NCBI GenBank assembly: GCA_934754425.1
Contig: CAKVIN010000005.1
Coordinates: 60,934-124,933, forward strand
Reading direction: 5' to 3'
Length of the DNA stretch: 64,000 bases
Origin: an uncultured Candidatus Melainabacteria bacterium
Lineage (GTDB): Bacteria > Cyanobacteriota > Vampirovibrionia > Gastranaerophilales > Gastranaerophilaceae
In this document: positions 39,203 to 46,926 of the stretch, in pieces
How the letters are laid out: each line of letters starts with the position of its first letter
Numbering within the stretch: the first letter of the stretch is position 1
Made by a program: the position numbers and the translations under genes
Notes under the pieces: model-generated
What the model saw: only the letters and a program-made list of their open reading frames with translations
What the model was told of the DNA's origin: nothing
Database searches by the model: none

Positions 39203-40267
39203 ATGATAAACAGAAGAAAATCTAAACAAATTTCAATCGGAAATGTAAAAATTGGTGGCGATGCGCCTATTAGTGTACAATCTATGTGTAACACAGATAC
39301 AAGAGATGTAAAAACAACTCTCAATCAAATTGAAGAATTGGCTTCTGCTGGTTGCGAAATAGTAAGATTAGCAGTCTTAAATAAAGATGCTGCAGCTGCT
39401 ATTAAAGATATTGTTGCGAAATCTCCTGTTCCACTTGTTGCAGATATCCATTTCGATTACAGATTAGCTTTAACTTGCATAGAAAACGGTATCCATGCTC
39501 TTAGAATTAACCCTGGAAACATCGGCAAAAGAGAACATACGATAAAAGTTGTTGAAGCGGCAAAATCTCATGACGTGCCTATTAGAATCGGTATTAATGC
39601 CGGTTCTTTAGAAAAAGAATTTGCAGAAATGGAATTACCGCTTCATGAAAAAATGGTTTTGAGCGCACTTAGACATTTAGAAATTTTAGAAGATTTGAAT
39701 TTTTATAATACTAAAATTTCTTTAAAATCTTCTGATGTAATGACTACAATAGAAGCTTATAAATCTATTGCAGAAAAAGTAGATTACCCGCTTCATCTTG
39801 GTATTACAGAAGCAGGAACGCTAAAATCAGGATTAATTAAATCATCAATCGGTCTAGGTGCATTATTAAGTCAAGGCATTGGCGATACAATAAGAGTTTC
39901 TTTAACAGAAAATCCTGTTGAAGAAGTACATGCCGGCTATGGTATCCTAAAAGCTTTAAATCTTCGTAAAAAAGGTATTAATTTCATATCTTGCCCAACA
40001 TGTGGCAGAACACAAATTGATTTAATCGGTTTAGCAAAACGTGTGGAAGAAAAATTTAAGAACCTTGATTTGCCTATAACAATAGCAGTAATGGGCTGCC
40101 CTGTTAATGGTCCTGGAGAAGCAAGACATGCCGATTTTGGGATAGCTGGTGCTATAAAAGAAGGATATATTTTCAAAAAAGGTGAAATAATTGCAAGAGT
40201 TCCAGAAGATGACTTGATTAATTCTTTAGAAAATATTATAATGGAATCATATAGTTCAGTTAAATAA
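39203..40267 (+). CDS. ispG: 4-hydroxy-3-methylbut-2-enyl-diphosphate synthase
   Basis: This 354-residue enzyme of the MEP isoprenoid route converts methylerythritol cyclodiphosphate to HMBPP. The [4Fe-4S] ligands are C264 and C267 in SCPTCGRTQ and C299 in MGCPVNGPGEA, with the nearby glutamate E306. The length matches the short one-chain bacterial form. A small exported protein gene starts two bases after its stop, so the two are cotranscribed. Confidence 0.96.
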   Translation: MINRRKSKQISIGNVKIGGDAPISVQSMCNTDTRDVKTTLNQIEELASAGCEIVRLAVLNKDAAAAIKDIVAKSPVPLVADIHFDYRLALTCIENGIHALRINPGNIGKREHTIKVVEAAKSHDVPIRIGINAGSLEKEFAEMELPLHEKMVLSALRHLEILEDLNFYNTKISLKSSDVMTTIEAYKSIAEKVDYPLHLGITEAGTLKSGLIKSSIGLGALLSQGIGDTIRVSLTENPVEEVHAGYGILKALNLRKKGINFISCPTCGRTQIDLIGLAKRVEEKFKNLDLPITIAVMGCPVNGPGEARHADFGIAGAIKEGYIFKKGEIIARVPEDDLINSLENIIMESYSSVK

Positions 40268-40269
40268 GA

Positions 40270-40593
40270 ATGGGTGTTATGAGAAAAAATTTATTTTTAG
40301 TATTAGCTTTATTTTCAGCTTTATGTATTAGTGTAAAAGCGGAAGTTACTCCTGCTCAATTAACAGATCCGGAACATGTTATAAATAACGGTTATTCGGA
40401 AACAACAGCAGAAGAAGTAATGATTTGTAAACAACGTGCAAACGGTGAAGCAGTAGAACCTTTATATGAAAGAAAACATAATAAAGTTGTAAGATTTTTT
40501 AAAAGTTTCTATTCCTATATTGATCCATCTGTAGATGGTCAAGAATTTTATCACCACGATATTCAAAGTGCACCAAGTTACAGAGATTTATAA
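40270..40593 (+). CDS. Small exported protein of unknown function
   Basis: This 107-residue protein has a signal peptide (MRKNLFLVLALFSALCISVKA). The mature part has no recognised domain; it includes EEVMICKQRANGEAVEPLYE and a C-terminal stretch rich in aromatic residues. The ATG at 40279 gives a tidier signal peptide than the ATG at 40270. Cotranscribed with ispG. Confidence 0.65.
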   Translation: MGVMRKNLFLVLALFSALCISVKAEVTPAQLTDPEHVINNGYSETTAEEVMICKQRANGEAVEPLYERKHNKVVRFFKSFYSYIDPSVDGQEFYHHDIQSAPSYRDL

Positions 40594-40611
40594 TTAATAG
40601 AAATCAAAAAA

Positions 40612-40641
40612 AAAGTTGTTGTTTAATACAACAACTTTTTT
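40612..40641 (+). terminator. Terminator after the ispG operon
   Basis: AAAGTTGTTGT (40612-40622) and ACAACAACTTT (40628-40638) form a perfect stem around TTAAT, with a T-run after it. Confidence 0.88.
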
Positions 40642-40651
40642 ATTTGCAAAA

Positions 40652-40687
40652 AAGAACCCTCTAAGAAATTTCCAATAGAGAGTTCTT
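40652..40687 (-). terminator. Terminator after pepA
   Basis: On the minus strand AAGAACTCTCT and AGAGGGTTCTT form an 11-bp stem with one G-U pair, followed by a T-run (40649-40653 region). It faces the terminator of the ispG operon. Confidence 0.75.
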
Positions 40688-40698
40688 CTTTTTTATAA

Positions 40699-42099
40699 CT
40701 ATTGTTCTAAAATATAATTCAACAATGTTCTTACACCGGCACCAGTTGCACCCGCAATAAATTCTTTTTGAGGTTTTTCTAAGAATGCAACCCCAGCAAT
40801 ATCAATGTGAGCCCATTTTACGTTCTTAACAAATTTTTGTAAGAACACACCTGCTGTTGAAGCACCACCCCAACGAGAACCTGTGTTTTTCATATCAGCA
40901 ATATCACTCTTTAAACTATCAAAGTATTCATCCCAAAGAGGAAGTTCCCAATATTTTTCACCGTTTCTATCAGCGGTTGTAATAAGATTTTTAACAAGAG
41001 TATCATCATTACCCATAATGCCTGCCGCTTTTGTTCCTAATGCAACCATACAAGCACCGGTTAAAGTTGCTAAGTCAATAACTTCATCAACTCCTAATTC
41101 ACATGCATAGCAAAGTGCGTCAGCCAAAGTTAATCGACCTTCTGCATCTGTATTATCTACTTCAATGGTTTTACCGTTCATAGCTGTCAAAATATCTCCA
41201 GGTTTGTAAGCATTACATCCCGGCATGTTTTCGCAAGCTGCTATGATACCGTGAACTTCAACTTGTGGGTGGAATTCTCTTATAATACTCATAACACCAA
41301 GTACACAAGCTGCTGCTGACATATCGTCTTTCATTGTTAACATGGAAGATGCAGGTTTAATATCTAATCCGCCGCTATCAAAAGTAATACCTTTACCGAT
41401 AATTGCAATACGTTTTTTAGGATTTTCAACTTGATATTTCATGTGGATAAATTTAGGCTCTTTAGCACTTCCTCGTCCAACAGCAAGAAAAGCACCCATG
41501 CCCATTTTTTCACATTCTTCTTTGTTATAAATTTTTGTATCCAATCCAAAATCGCAAGCAATATTTGCTAATTCGCTAGGAGTTGCAAATTGAGCAGGTT
41601 CGTTTGCCAAGTTTCTAGCAAAAGTCATAGCTGCAGCAATTTTTTCTGCTTTTCTAACAATGCCTTCATTTGCTTGCACGTAAATTTCTTTGACTTTGTT
41701 GTCTTTTTTTTCTGATTTATATTTGTCAAAAGCATAATCAGCAATTAATGCACCCATAGTAAATTGTTCTGAATAATCAAATTCAATTCCATTTAGAGAA
41801 AATGAAACTTTTTTAGCTTCCATTTGCATACATTTTTTGATTGCTTTGTAGATAGCTTCTCTCATTTTGTTAGGATTAAATTCAGCTTTCTTACCTAAAC
41901 CTAAAACAAGAACTTTTCTATAAACTTCTTTGCCGTAAGTTGGAAGAAGATACGTTTCTCCAAACTTACCTTTAAAATTATCTTGTTCTAAAGCGTATGT
42001 GTTAGCCAAATCACTTACTGTTTTTTCGCCTTCAAACATGCTTACAACAAGAATATCAGAGTCAATACTCTTTGCATCTTGAACAACTTTAATTTCCAT
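40699..42099 (-). CDS. pepA: Leucyl aminopeptidase (M17)
   Basis: This 466-residue enzyme removes N-terminal residues, Leu preferred, using two metal ions. The family signature NTDAEGRLTLADAL is present, as is the catalytic lysine segment GKGITFDSGGLDIKPAS with MLTMKDDMSAA. It is slightly shorter than E. coli PepA (about 500). Some PepA proteins also bind DNA in site-specific recombination, but nothing here shows that. Confidence 0.95.
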   Translation of the reverse strand: MEIKVVQDAKSIDSDILVVSMFEGEKTVSDLANTYALEQDNFKGKFGETYLLPTYGKEVYRKVLVLGLGKKAEFNPNKMREAIYKAIKKCMQMEAKKVSFSLNGIEFDYSEQFTMGALIADYAFDKYKSEKKDNKVKEIYVQANEGIVRKAEKIAAAMTFARNLANEPAQFATPSELANIACDFGLDTKIYNKEECEKMGMGAFLAVGRGSAKEPKFIHMKYQVENPKKRIAIIGKGITFDSGGLDIKPASSMLTMKDDMSAAACVLGVMSIIREFHPQVEVHGIIAACENMPGCNAYKPGDILTAMNGKTIEVDNTDAEGRLTLADALCYACELGVDEVIDLATLTGACMVALGTKAAGIMGNDDTLVKNLITTADRNGEKYWELPLWDEYFDSLKSDIADMKNTGSRWGGASTAGVFLQKFVKNVKWAHIDIAGVAFLEKPQKEFIAGATGAGVRTLLNYILEQ

Positions 42100-42198
42100 A
42101 GTTCAAAACTCCTTTCTTACTTATCCCCATTTTACGCAAGTTTTAAAAAAAATTAAATACGTTAATCATATTATAAATATTTTTTCAAAACAAAGTTA

Positions 42199-42227
42199 TT
42201 GACATTAAAAAATGTTTATAATATGAT
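42199..42227 (+). promoter_or_regulatory. Promoter of tRNA-Val
   Basis: TTGACA (42199-42204) and TATGAT (42222-42227) are 17 bases apart. A 75-base leader runs to the tRNA. The tRNA-Glu gene has nearly the same -35 region (CTTGACATTAAAAA). Confidence 0.7.
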
Positions 42228-42302
42228 TAATTCTGTTGACAGCCGGTAGGACGAAATGCAGAACGGAAGTAAACAAAACCGAAGCAATAGTCCCGCAAAA
42301 AT

Positions 42303-42378
42303 GGGCGTTTAGCTCAGTTGGTAGAGCGTCTCCCTTACAAGGAGAGGGTCAGAAGTTCGAGTCTTCTAACGCCCACCA
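42303..42378 (+). tRNA. tRNA-Val (TAC)
   Basis: The acceptor arms GGGCGTT / AACGCCC pair fully. The anticodon stem TCTCC / GGAGA holds the loop CTTACAA, giving anticodon TAC. The T-loop is TTCGAGT. CCA is encoded at 42376-42378. A terminator hairpin follows. Confidence 0.96.
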
Positions 42379-42386
42379 TTAAAAAA

Positions 42387-42412
42387 AAAAGAGCCTTCAA
42401 GGGCTCTTTTTT
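42387..42412 (+). terminator. Terminator after tRNA-Val
   Basis: GAGCC (42391-42395) and GGCTC (42402-42406) form the stem, flanked by a run of A before and T after, so it can end transcription from either side. Confidence 0.75.
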
Positions 42413-42499
42413 CTTGCCCTGATTGAATTTCAAAAGTTCGAGGATTTTCAAGAAAATCCCAAAGTGTGAGGTTCGTCCCCGAAAGTCCACCATTTATAA

Positions 42500-42523
42500 A
42501 AAGAGAGGTTCAGACCTCTCTTT
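42500..42523 (+). terminator. Second terminator hairpin near tRNA-Val
   Basis: AAAGAGAGGT and ACCTCTCTTT form a perfect 10-bp stem around TCAG, with a T-run. It directly follows a tRNA-3'-end-like sequence ending GTCCACCA (42487-42493), so it may once have served another tRNA. Confidence 0.8.
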
Positions 42524-42557
42524 TTTATTTGAAAAGAAGAGCCTGCTCACAATTTGC

Positions 42558-43397
42558 TCACATATTATAATTTCTCTTTGTGAATATTTCATTTAAAGTT
42601 TCCATTGCTTTTTTATTCATATCTTTATTATTACGAGCATATACATCTAATGTTGTTTGAGCCTTCTTATGTCCTGCTTGTGCTTAGGCAAATTTAACAC
42701 CTAAGTTATTTAACAATGACAAATCAATATATGAACCACGAATATCGTGTAAGCGAACACATTTTGTAATACCTACCTCTTCTAGCAAGGGCTTCCATAC
42801 TCGATTCCTTATATTAGAAGGGTTCTGGTACGAATCTGCACCATTAGGAAATAACAGTTCACAATCTTTGGACAGGCTTTCTATGTGAGCTTTCAATACC
42901 GCTGCTAAATCTGGAAATATTTCAATATCTCGTACACTATTAGTCTTAGTATGTGGAATTAATTTCTCTTTAGTAAATTGTTTACATACATGAATATAAG
43001 CCCTATCATCTTCAAAGTGTACATCATCTTTTGTCAAAGCACTAACTTCGCCAATTCTAGCTCCTGTTCCAATAAGCGTATATATCATTGCAAAGTGTCT
43101 TGGAAACTTTTGTTGACAACAATTAAGTACTGCTATAATTTCATTTGTTTCTAAGTGAAAGTATGTGTTATCATCAACTTTCAAGCTTGAAACTGGGTCA
43201 AATTTATTCTCTTTGATAAGACCATGTTTAAGACAATAGCCGAAGACGGCTTTTCCTTTCTTTAATGCTTGATTTGCCACATATTTAGAACGTTCTTTAG
43301 CAATATTGTTGATAAATTGTTCAAGGTCAATTGAAGTAATCTTATCATATTTAATCTCAAATATTCCCAACTTTAATGTTGGTTGAGTCAATCTCAA
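42558..43397 (-). pseudogene. Decayed tyrosine integrase of an older element
   Basis: On the minus strand 237 codons encode an integrase core: the first catalytic arginine in TGARIGEVSALT and HDIRGSYID. A TAA stop then interrupts after GVKFA. The same frame continues past it with AQAGHKKAQTTLDVYARNNK and ends at 42558, carrying the missing histidine and the catalytic tyrosine. The frame opens at a TTG right after a TGA, and the N-terminal arm-binding domain is missing. The single in-frame stop and the N-terminal loss make it a pseudogene. Six TGCTCAC-type repeats lie around it. Confidence 0.85.
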
Positions 43398-43729
43398 TGC
43401 TCACTTTTATTTAATACCATTCTGCTCACTCAAGATTACCATTTTAAAGGGTATGGGTGGTCGTGAGCATTAACCACCCAAGACAAAATGTAATATGTTA
43501 CATATTTATAACTCTTAATTATCTGCTAACATTTTGCTCACAAATTTTTATCAAGCTCATCAAAATCGTCAAATTAAGAAATTTCGTCAAACAGCATTTT
43601 CCTACTATTACTGGTTTCTATCGATAGTTTTAACATTATTAAAAAGAGAAAATTTCCATTTTGCTCTTACACTTACAAAAAAATACTTGACATTAAAAAT
43701 TGATTTGATAATATAGAAATTGTCAGCAG
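43398..43729. repeat. TGCTCAC arm-type repeats of the dead integrase
   Basis: TGCTCAC occurs at 42544, 42555, 43398, 43423 and 43535, and inverted (GTGAGCA) at 43463. The first two are 11 bases apart, like arm-type binding sites of tyrosine integrases. GGGTGGT and ACCACCC (about 43455-43479) form a hairpin around the inverted copy. No gene is seen in this 332-base gap apart from the tRNA-Glu promoter: TTGACA at 43687 and an AT-rich -10 near 43709-43715. Confidence 0.55.
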
Positions 43730-43805
43730 GCCCCCATCGTCTAGAGGCCTAGGACAACACCCTTTCACGGTGTAGACAGCGATTCGAATTCGCTTGGGGG
43801 TACCA
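43730..43805 (+). tRNA. tRNA-Glu (TTC), integration target
   Basis: Acceptor arms GCCCCCA / TGGGGGT pair with a G-U at the first position. The anticodon stem ACACC / GGTGT holds CTTTCAC, anticodon TTC. The T-loop region is GATTCGAATTC. CCA is encoded at 43803-43805. From base 43761 on the gene is duplicated at the far end of the integrated element, so its 3' part was brought in by the element. Confidence 0.96.
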
Positions 43806-43806
43806 T
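43761..43806 (+). repeat. attL of the integrative element
   Basis: These 46 bases, from the tRNA-Glu anticodon loop through CCAT, are identical to 58360-58405. They mark the left end of the element. Confidence 0.93.
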
Positions 43807-43814
43807 ATTAATAT

Positions 43815-43837
43815 AAGAGGCTTTGAGCCTCTTTTTT
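43815..43837 (+). terminator. Element-borne terminator for tRNA-Glu
   Basis: AAGAGGCT (43815-43822) and AGCCTCTT (43826-43833) form the stem, followed by TTTT. It lies just inside attL, so it replaces the host terminator now found beyond attR. Confidence 0.88.
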
Positions 43838-43867
43838 AATGCTCAAATATGCACCAAAATACCCCAT

Positions 43868-43889
43868 TTGGTAACGGCTTTGGTAACGG
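43868..43889 (+). repeat. Left arm-type repeats (TTGGTAACGG x2)
   Basis: Two exact copies of TTGGTAACGG start 12 bases apart, about 60 bases inside attL. A matching pair lies inside the right end at 58227-58247. Spacing and place fit arm-type sites for the element's integrase. Confidence 0.7.
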
Positions 43890-43924
43890 GAAGAAAGCAT
43901 GAGAAAATTAGAACCTAATTAAAT

Positions 43925-44449
43925 CTATTTCAAAGGTACATTTTTCATGCGTTTAAATTCTTCACTATGCACTCCATCATTCATTATTAAATCTACTTTA
44001 GACGTATTACTTGTTGGTTTAATGTACATGCTCATGTCTTTTTGATACTTCTTAAACTCTATAAATGCAAGTATTTCTTTCAAGTCGTCCTTATCGCACC
44101 CCATTTTCAACAAGGTAGTTCTTAATATCTCATCATCTCTCTGATGTGCAGGGATTGGTTTTCTTGCAAAATGAAAATCAAGACCAGCAGATTTGTGTCC
44201 GAAAATCTCACTAAACTTAATACCCAATGCAAGTACTAATCTTATCAATGTTTCTATACGAGGTAGTTTATCGCCATTCTCTAATAATGAAATTAAAGCT
44301 ATACTTACACCTGTTTGTTTACTTAAATCTCTAAGACTTAACCCCTTTTGTTCTCTTATATAGTTAAAGTATTCACCATATAGAAAACATAGGTTCTTAT
44401 ATATATAATCTGCTTCGTCTGCAATGTTAGTTGATTCTGATTTTGTCAT
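43925..44449 (-). CDS. XRE-family repressor of the element
   Basis: This 174-residue protein has a helix-turn-helix at about 30-85 (YIREQKGLSLRDLSKQTGVS ... LISLLENGDKLPRIETLIRL). It is divergent from the excisionase-integrase operon across a 185-base region with TTTACG operators, the classic place for a CI-like maintenance repressor. The C-terminal half has no LexA-type peptidase motif, so release would not be by self-cleavage. Confidence 0.88.
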   Translation of the reverse strand: MTKSESTNIADEADYIYKNLCFLYGEYFNYIREQKGLSLRDLSKQTGVSIALISLLENGDKLPRIETLIRLVLALGIKFSEIFGHKSAGLDFHFARKPIPAHQRDDEILRTTLLKMGCDKDDLKEILAFIEFKKYQKDMSMYIKPTSNTSKVDLIMNDGVHSEEFKRMKNVPLK

Positions 44450-44544
44450 ACTATTCTCCTTATCATAACAATACTATTTATCTTTCATAATGTCAATATA
44501 ACATAAAAGGTTTATAGAATTGTTACAAAATATTTCATAAACAC

Positions 44545-44613
44545 TTTACGAATTATCGACATTTTGCAATTAAAGAGTTATACTAAACGTACATTAATCG
44601 TAAACCATTTACG
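44545..44613 (+). promoter_or_regulatory. Promoter and operators of the xis-int operon
   Basis: TCGACA (44556-44561) and TATACT (44579-44584) are 17 bases apart. TTTACG lies just upstream (44545-44550), and the perfect dyad CGTAAA-CCA-TTTACG (44599-44613) lies between the promoter and the xis start. These are likely sites for the divergent XRE repressor. Confidence 0.68.
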
Positions 44614-44634
44614 GAATATAGAAAGGAAGATAAG

Positions 44635-44820
44635 ATGAATGGTCAAAATGTATACTTAGGGATTAAAGAAGTCGCAGAACTGCTTGGTTTGAAATATCAC
44701 CACACAAGAAACTTGTTGTATGCAGATGAAGAACTTAAATGTTATAGCTATAGAAGAACAAAACGTTGGAAATTGAGTGATATCATAGCATTTAGAGAAA
44801 AACATCTTGTATGTGTTTAG
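44635..44820 (+). CDS. xis: Excisionase / MerR-like DNA-binding protein
   Basis: This 61-residue protein has a winged helix-turn-helix: YLGIKEVAELLGLKYHHTRN, then YRRTKRWKLSDIIAFREKH. It lies 12 bases before the integrase gene, which is the typical excisionase place. It should bend attachment-site DNA and favour excision. Confidence 0.85.
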   Translation: MNGQNVYLGIKEVAELLGLKYHHTRNLLYADEELKCYSYRRTKRWKLSDIIAFREKHLVCV

Positions 44821-44832
44821 TGGAGTATAATA

Positions 44833-45960
44833 ATGGCAACAACAAAGCACTATCTAAATAAGGAAAAGACCAAGTTTAATTGGAGAACAGTTGTATATAT
44901 ACCAACAGGGAAATACAACAAATTCGGCAAACCAATTTTCCAGCATAAGCATGTCGGCTATTTCAAGACCAAAAGCGAAGGTGAAAGAGCAGAAAGGGAA
45001 TTTCTAAATAGCTTTGAAAGTGGAACTCTAGAATTAACTAAAGATTCAACATTTGGAAATGTCATAAACCTATTTATTGAATATGCAAGTAATGAAGGTG
45101 AATATTCAGAAGGTTGTATTTGCAACTATAAAGGTTATCTAAAGAACCACTTGCAAATGTTGAAATCAGTCCCTGTTGCTAATATTACACCTGCTTTAAT
45201 TCAAAGCTGGCAGAGAGATTTGTTCCAGAAGAAGGTAAGTAATCATATCTATAATGGTTGTTTAAAGCTTATGAAAGCAGCATTTAATTATGCAATAAAG
45301 CTGAAACAGATAACTACGAACCCTTTTAAAGACATGAAATCAAAAGCCGTGCCTCCAAAGATAAGAAAACGATTCAGCACAGAAGAACTGAAACACTTAA
45401 TTGATATTTGCTATAAAGAGCTTCCAGAATACTATTGTTTATTTGTCTTAGCAACCTTAACTGGTGCAAGATTAGGAGAATATTCTGCAATTAGACGTTC
45501 TGATATAGATATGGAAAATAAAACTATCTATATTACTAAACAAATTACAAGAGATAAGGAAAAGAACCGAACTAAAGAAGAAGCTTCAACTAGAGTTATT
45601 AATATATCAGACAAAGTTCTTAGTGTAATTCAATGGCATATAAATATATACAACATTCAACTAGATGAACTTATGTTTAAAGCTACTAATGGCGGATTAA
45701 TTTATGCAAAATGGGTTGAAAGAAGATTTGAAAAATTGCTAATGCTTGCAGGTTATGATGAAAAGTATTGTCGTGTTCACGACTTGCGTGGTCAATATGT
45801 CGATATAATGCACCTTTGCAATGTTCCAATTACATACATATCAAAGCAAGTAGGACACAGTAATTCTTATATAACAGAAAGAGTTTATACACAGACTCTT
45901 AAAGCATTGCCTATTGAAGCAAATGAGTTAATGGATAGAAAGATATTCGGAGAAGATTAG
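44833..45960 (+). CDS. int: Tyrosine integrase of the element
   Basis: This 375-residue recombinase has an N-terminal arm-binding AP2-like domain (about 10-55), a SAM-like core-binding domain (about 65-165) and the catalytic domain with the full set of residues: R in TGARLGEYSAI, HDLRGQYVD, QVGHSNSYITERVYTQ with the nucleophile tyrosine. It should recombine the tRNA-Glu site with the element's copy. A GGAG site precedes the ATG. Confidence 0.95.
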   Translation: MATTKHYLNKEKTKFNWRTVVYIPTGKYNKFGKPIFQHKHVGYFKTKSEGERAEREFLNSFESGTLELTKDSTFGNVINLFIEYASNEGEYSEGCICNYKGYLKNHLQMLKSVPVANITPALIQSWQRDLFQKKVSNHIYNGCLKLMKAAFNYAIKLKQITTNPFKDMKSKAVPPKIRKRFSTEELKHLIDICYKELPEYYCLFVLATLTGARLGEYSAIRRSDIDMENKTIYITKQITRDKEKNRTKEEASTRVINISDKVLSVIQWHINIYNIQLDELMFKATNGGLIYAKWVERRFEKLLMLAGYDEKYCRVHDLRGQYVDIMHLCNVPITYISKQVGHSNSYITERVYTQTLKALPIEANELMDRKIFGED

Positions 45961-45970
45961 GAGGTTATTG

Positions 45971-46324
45971 ATGAGTACAATAGTATTAGATATACCATAT
46001 TCAATATTTAAACTACTTCGTTACTACGCAAATGAAGGGGTGATAAATATTAACGAATTTATTATTGATTCTGTAAATAACCATATTGATAATATTGAAC
46101 CTAATAGCCCTTTAGCTAGAGAAGTAGGAAATTTTAATTTGTTTCCAGTAGCTATAACTGTAATAGAACCTTTAACATCTTATTTAGGGTTATTCTCTGC
46201 TAGAAATGGTATCTCTATATCACAGATTGTTACAGAAGCGTTAGGACACTCGCTTTCTCATTTAATTGAGGAAGTTGAGTTTATAGAAGATATAAGTATA
46301 GAAGAACTTAAAGGAGGAATCTAA
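45971..46324 (+). CDS. Small element protein, possible ribbon-helix-helix
   Basis: This protein has 117 residues from MSTIVLDIPYS; AGGAGG five bases upstream fixes the ATG at 45971. Two similar halves are visible: LRYYANEGVININEFIIDSV and LFSARNGISISQIVTEALGH. Each looks like a strand-free helix pair, as in ribbon-helix-helix or related regulators. This reading is uncertain. It follows the integrase by 10 bases. Confidence 0.65.
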   Translation: MSTIVLDIPYSIFKLLRYYANEGVININEFIIDSVNNHIDNIEPNSPLAREVGNFNLFPVAITVIEPLTSYLGLFSARNGISISQIVTEALGHSLSHLIEEVEFIEDISIEELKGGI

Positions 46325-46831
46325 ATGAATCTATATGACTTAGAGTTTGGCAAGAGATATTCATTTATTGCAACAGTTAATCAATTTGTAACAGATGAAA
46401 TTTCAACCCCATATTGTTCAGCACGTCTTCCAGATTACTGGAATAAGGATAGGATTATACTTACCAACGTTAAAATATATGATGGTAATAACTACGTTGA
46501 ATTTGAACCGATAATTAAGATGGATATGGGGAAACAATTTCAAAAAACTAAAGAATACGATATTATTAGTTTCAATGCTAAAGTTGGAATTATAAAAGAA
46601 TATCACATTGAACGCCCTGAACTTATAGAACATTCATTATTAGACATAATTTATGATGATGGAAATTATGAAAATGACATAAATAAACTAAGCCTAATCT
46701 TATATAAAGTTTCCTATGAAAAATACAATGTAGCCAGAAGATTAATTTACCCATCAAATGTAGAAATTGAAGATAGAATTTCTACTGACAACGACGAAGA
46801 TATGGAAGATTACACTATCAAAGTTGCATAA
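46325..46831 (+). CDS. Unknown element protein
   Basis: This 168-residue protein has no recognised domain. It starts one base after the previous stop, so it is in the same operon. It is rich in Tyr, Asp and Ile and could be an OB-like beta domain (FGKRYSFIATVNQFVTDEIS, YDIISFNAKVGIIKEYHIE). No catalytic residues stand out. Confidence 0.65.
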   Translation: MNLYDLEFGKRYSFIATVNQFVTDEISTPYCSARLPDYWNKDRIILTNVKIYDGNNYVEFEPIIKMDMGKQFQKTKEYDIISFNAKVGIIKEYHIERPELIEHSLLDIIYDDGNYENDINKLSLILYKVSYEKYNVARRLIYPSNVEIEDRISTDNDEDMEDYTIKVA

Positions 46832-46846
46832 GTTGATTATATTTTA

Positions 46847-46915
46847 AGGTGGAGTAGGACACGACTCTCTTCTACTCCACTTCCTTTTATAAGAAGCAAA
46901 GTTGAGAGTTGGAAG
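46847..46915 (+). promoter_or_regulatory. Structured leader before the 513-aa gene
   Basis: GTGGAGTAG (46849-46857) and CTACTCCAC (46872-46880) form a 9-bp stem. The loop ACTCTC (46864-46869) can pair with GAGAGT (46904-46909), and CTTCC (46880-46884) with GGAAG (46911-46915) of the ribosome binding site. The two folds overlap in sequence, so this may be a switch or attenuator. Seen in sequence only. Confidence 0.4.
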
Positions 46916-46926
46916 GAAGATATAAA

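Noticed and set aside
42421..42493. tRNA-like 3' end (T-arm-like GGTTCGTCCCC, ending GTCCACCA)
   Set aside because: The T-stem does not pair and no acceptor 5' strand is found, so it is not a tRNA gene. It may be a degraded attachment site or tRNA relic.
43534..43716. 60-codon open frame on the plus strand
   Set aside because: It runs over a TGCTCAC repeat and the tRNA-Glu promoter, with no ribosome binding site and no recognisable protein pattern.
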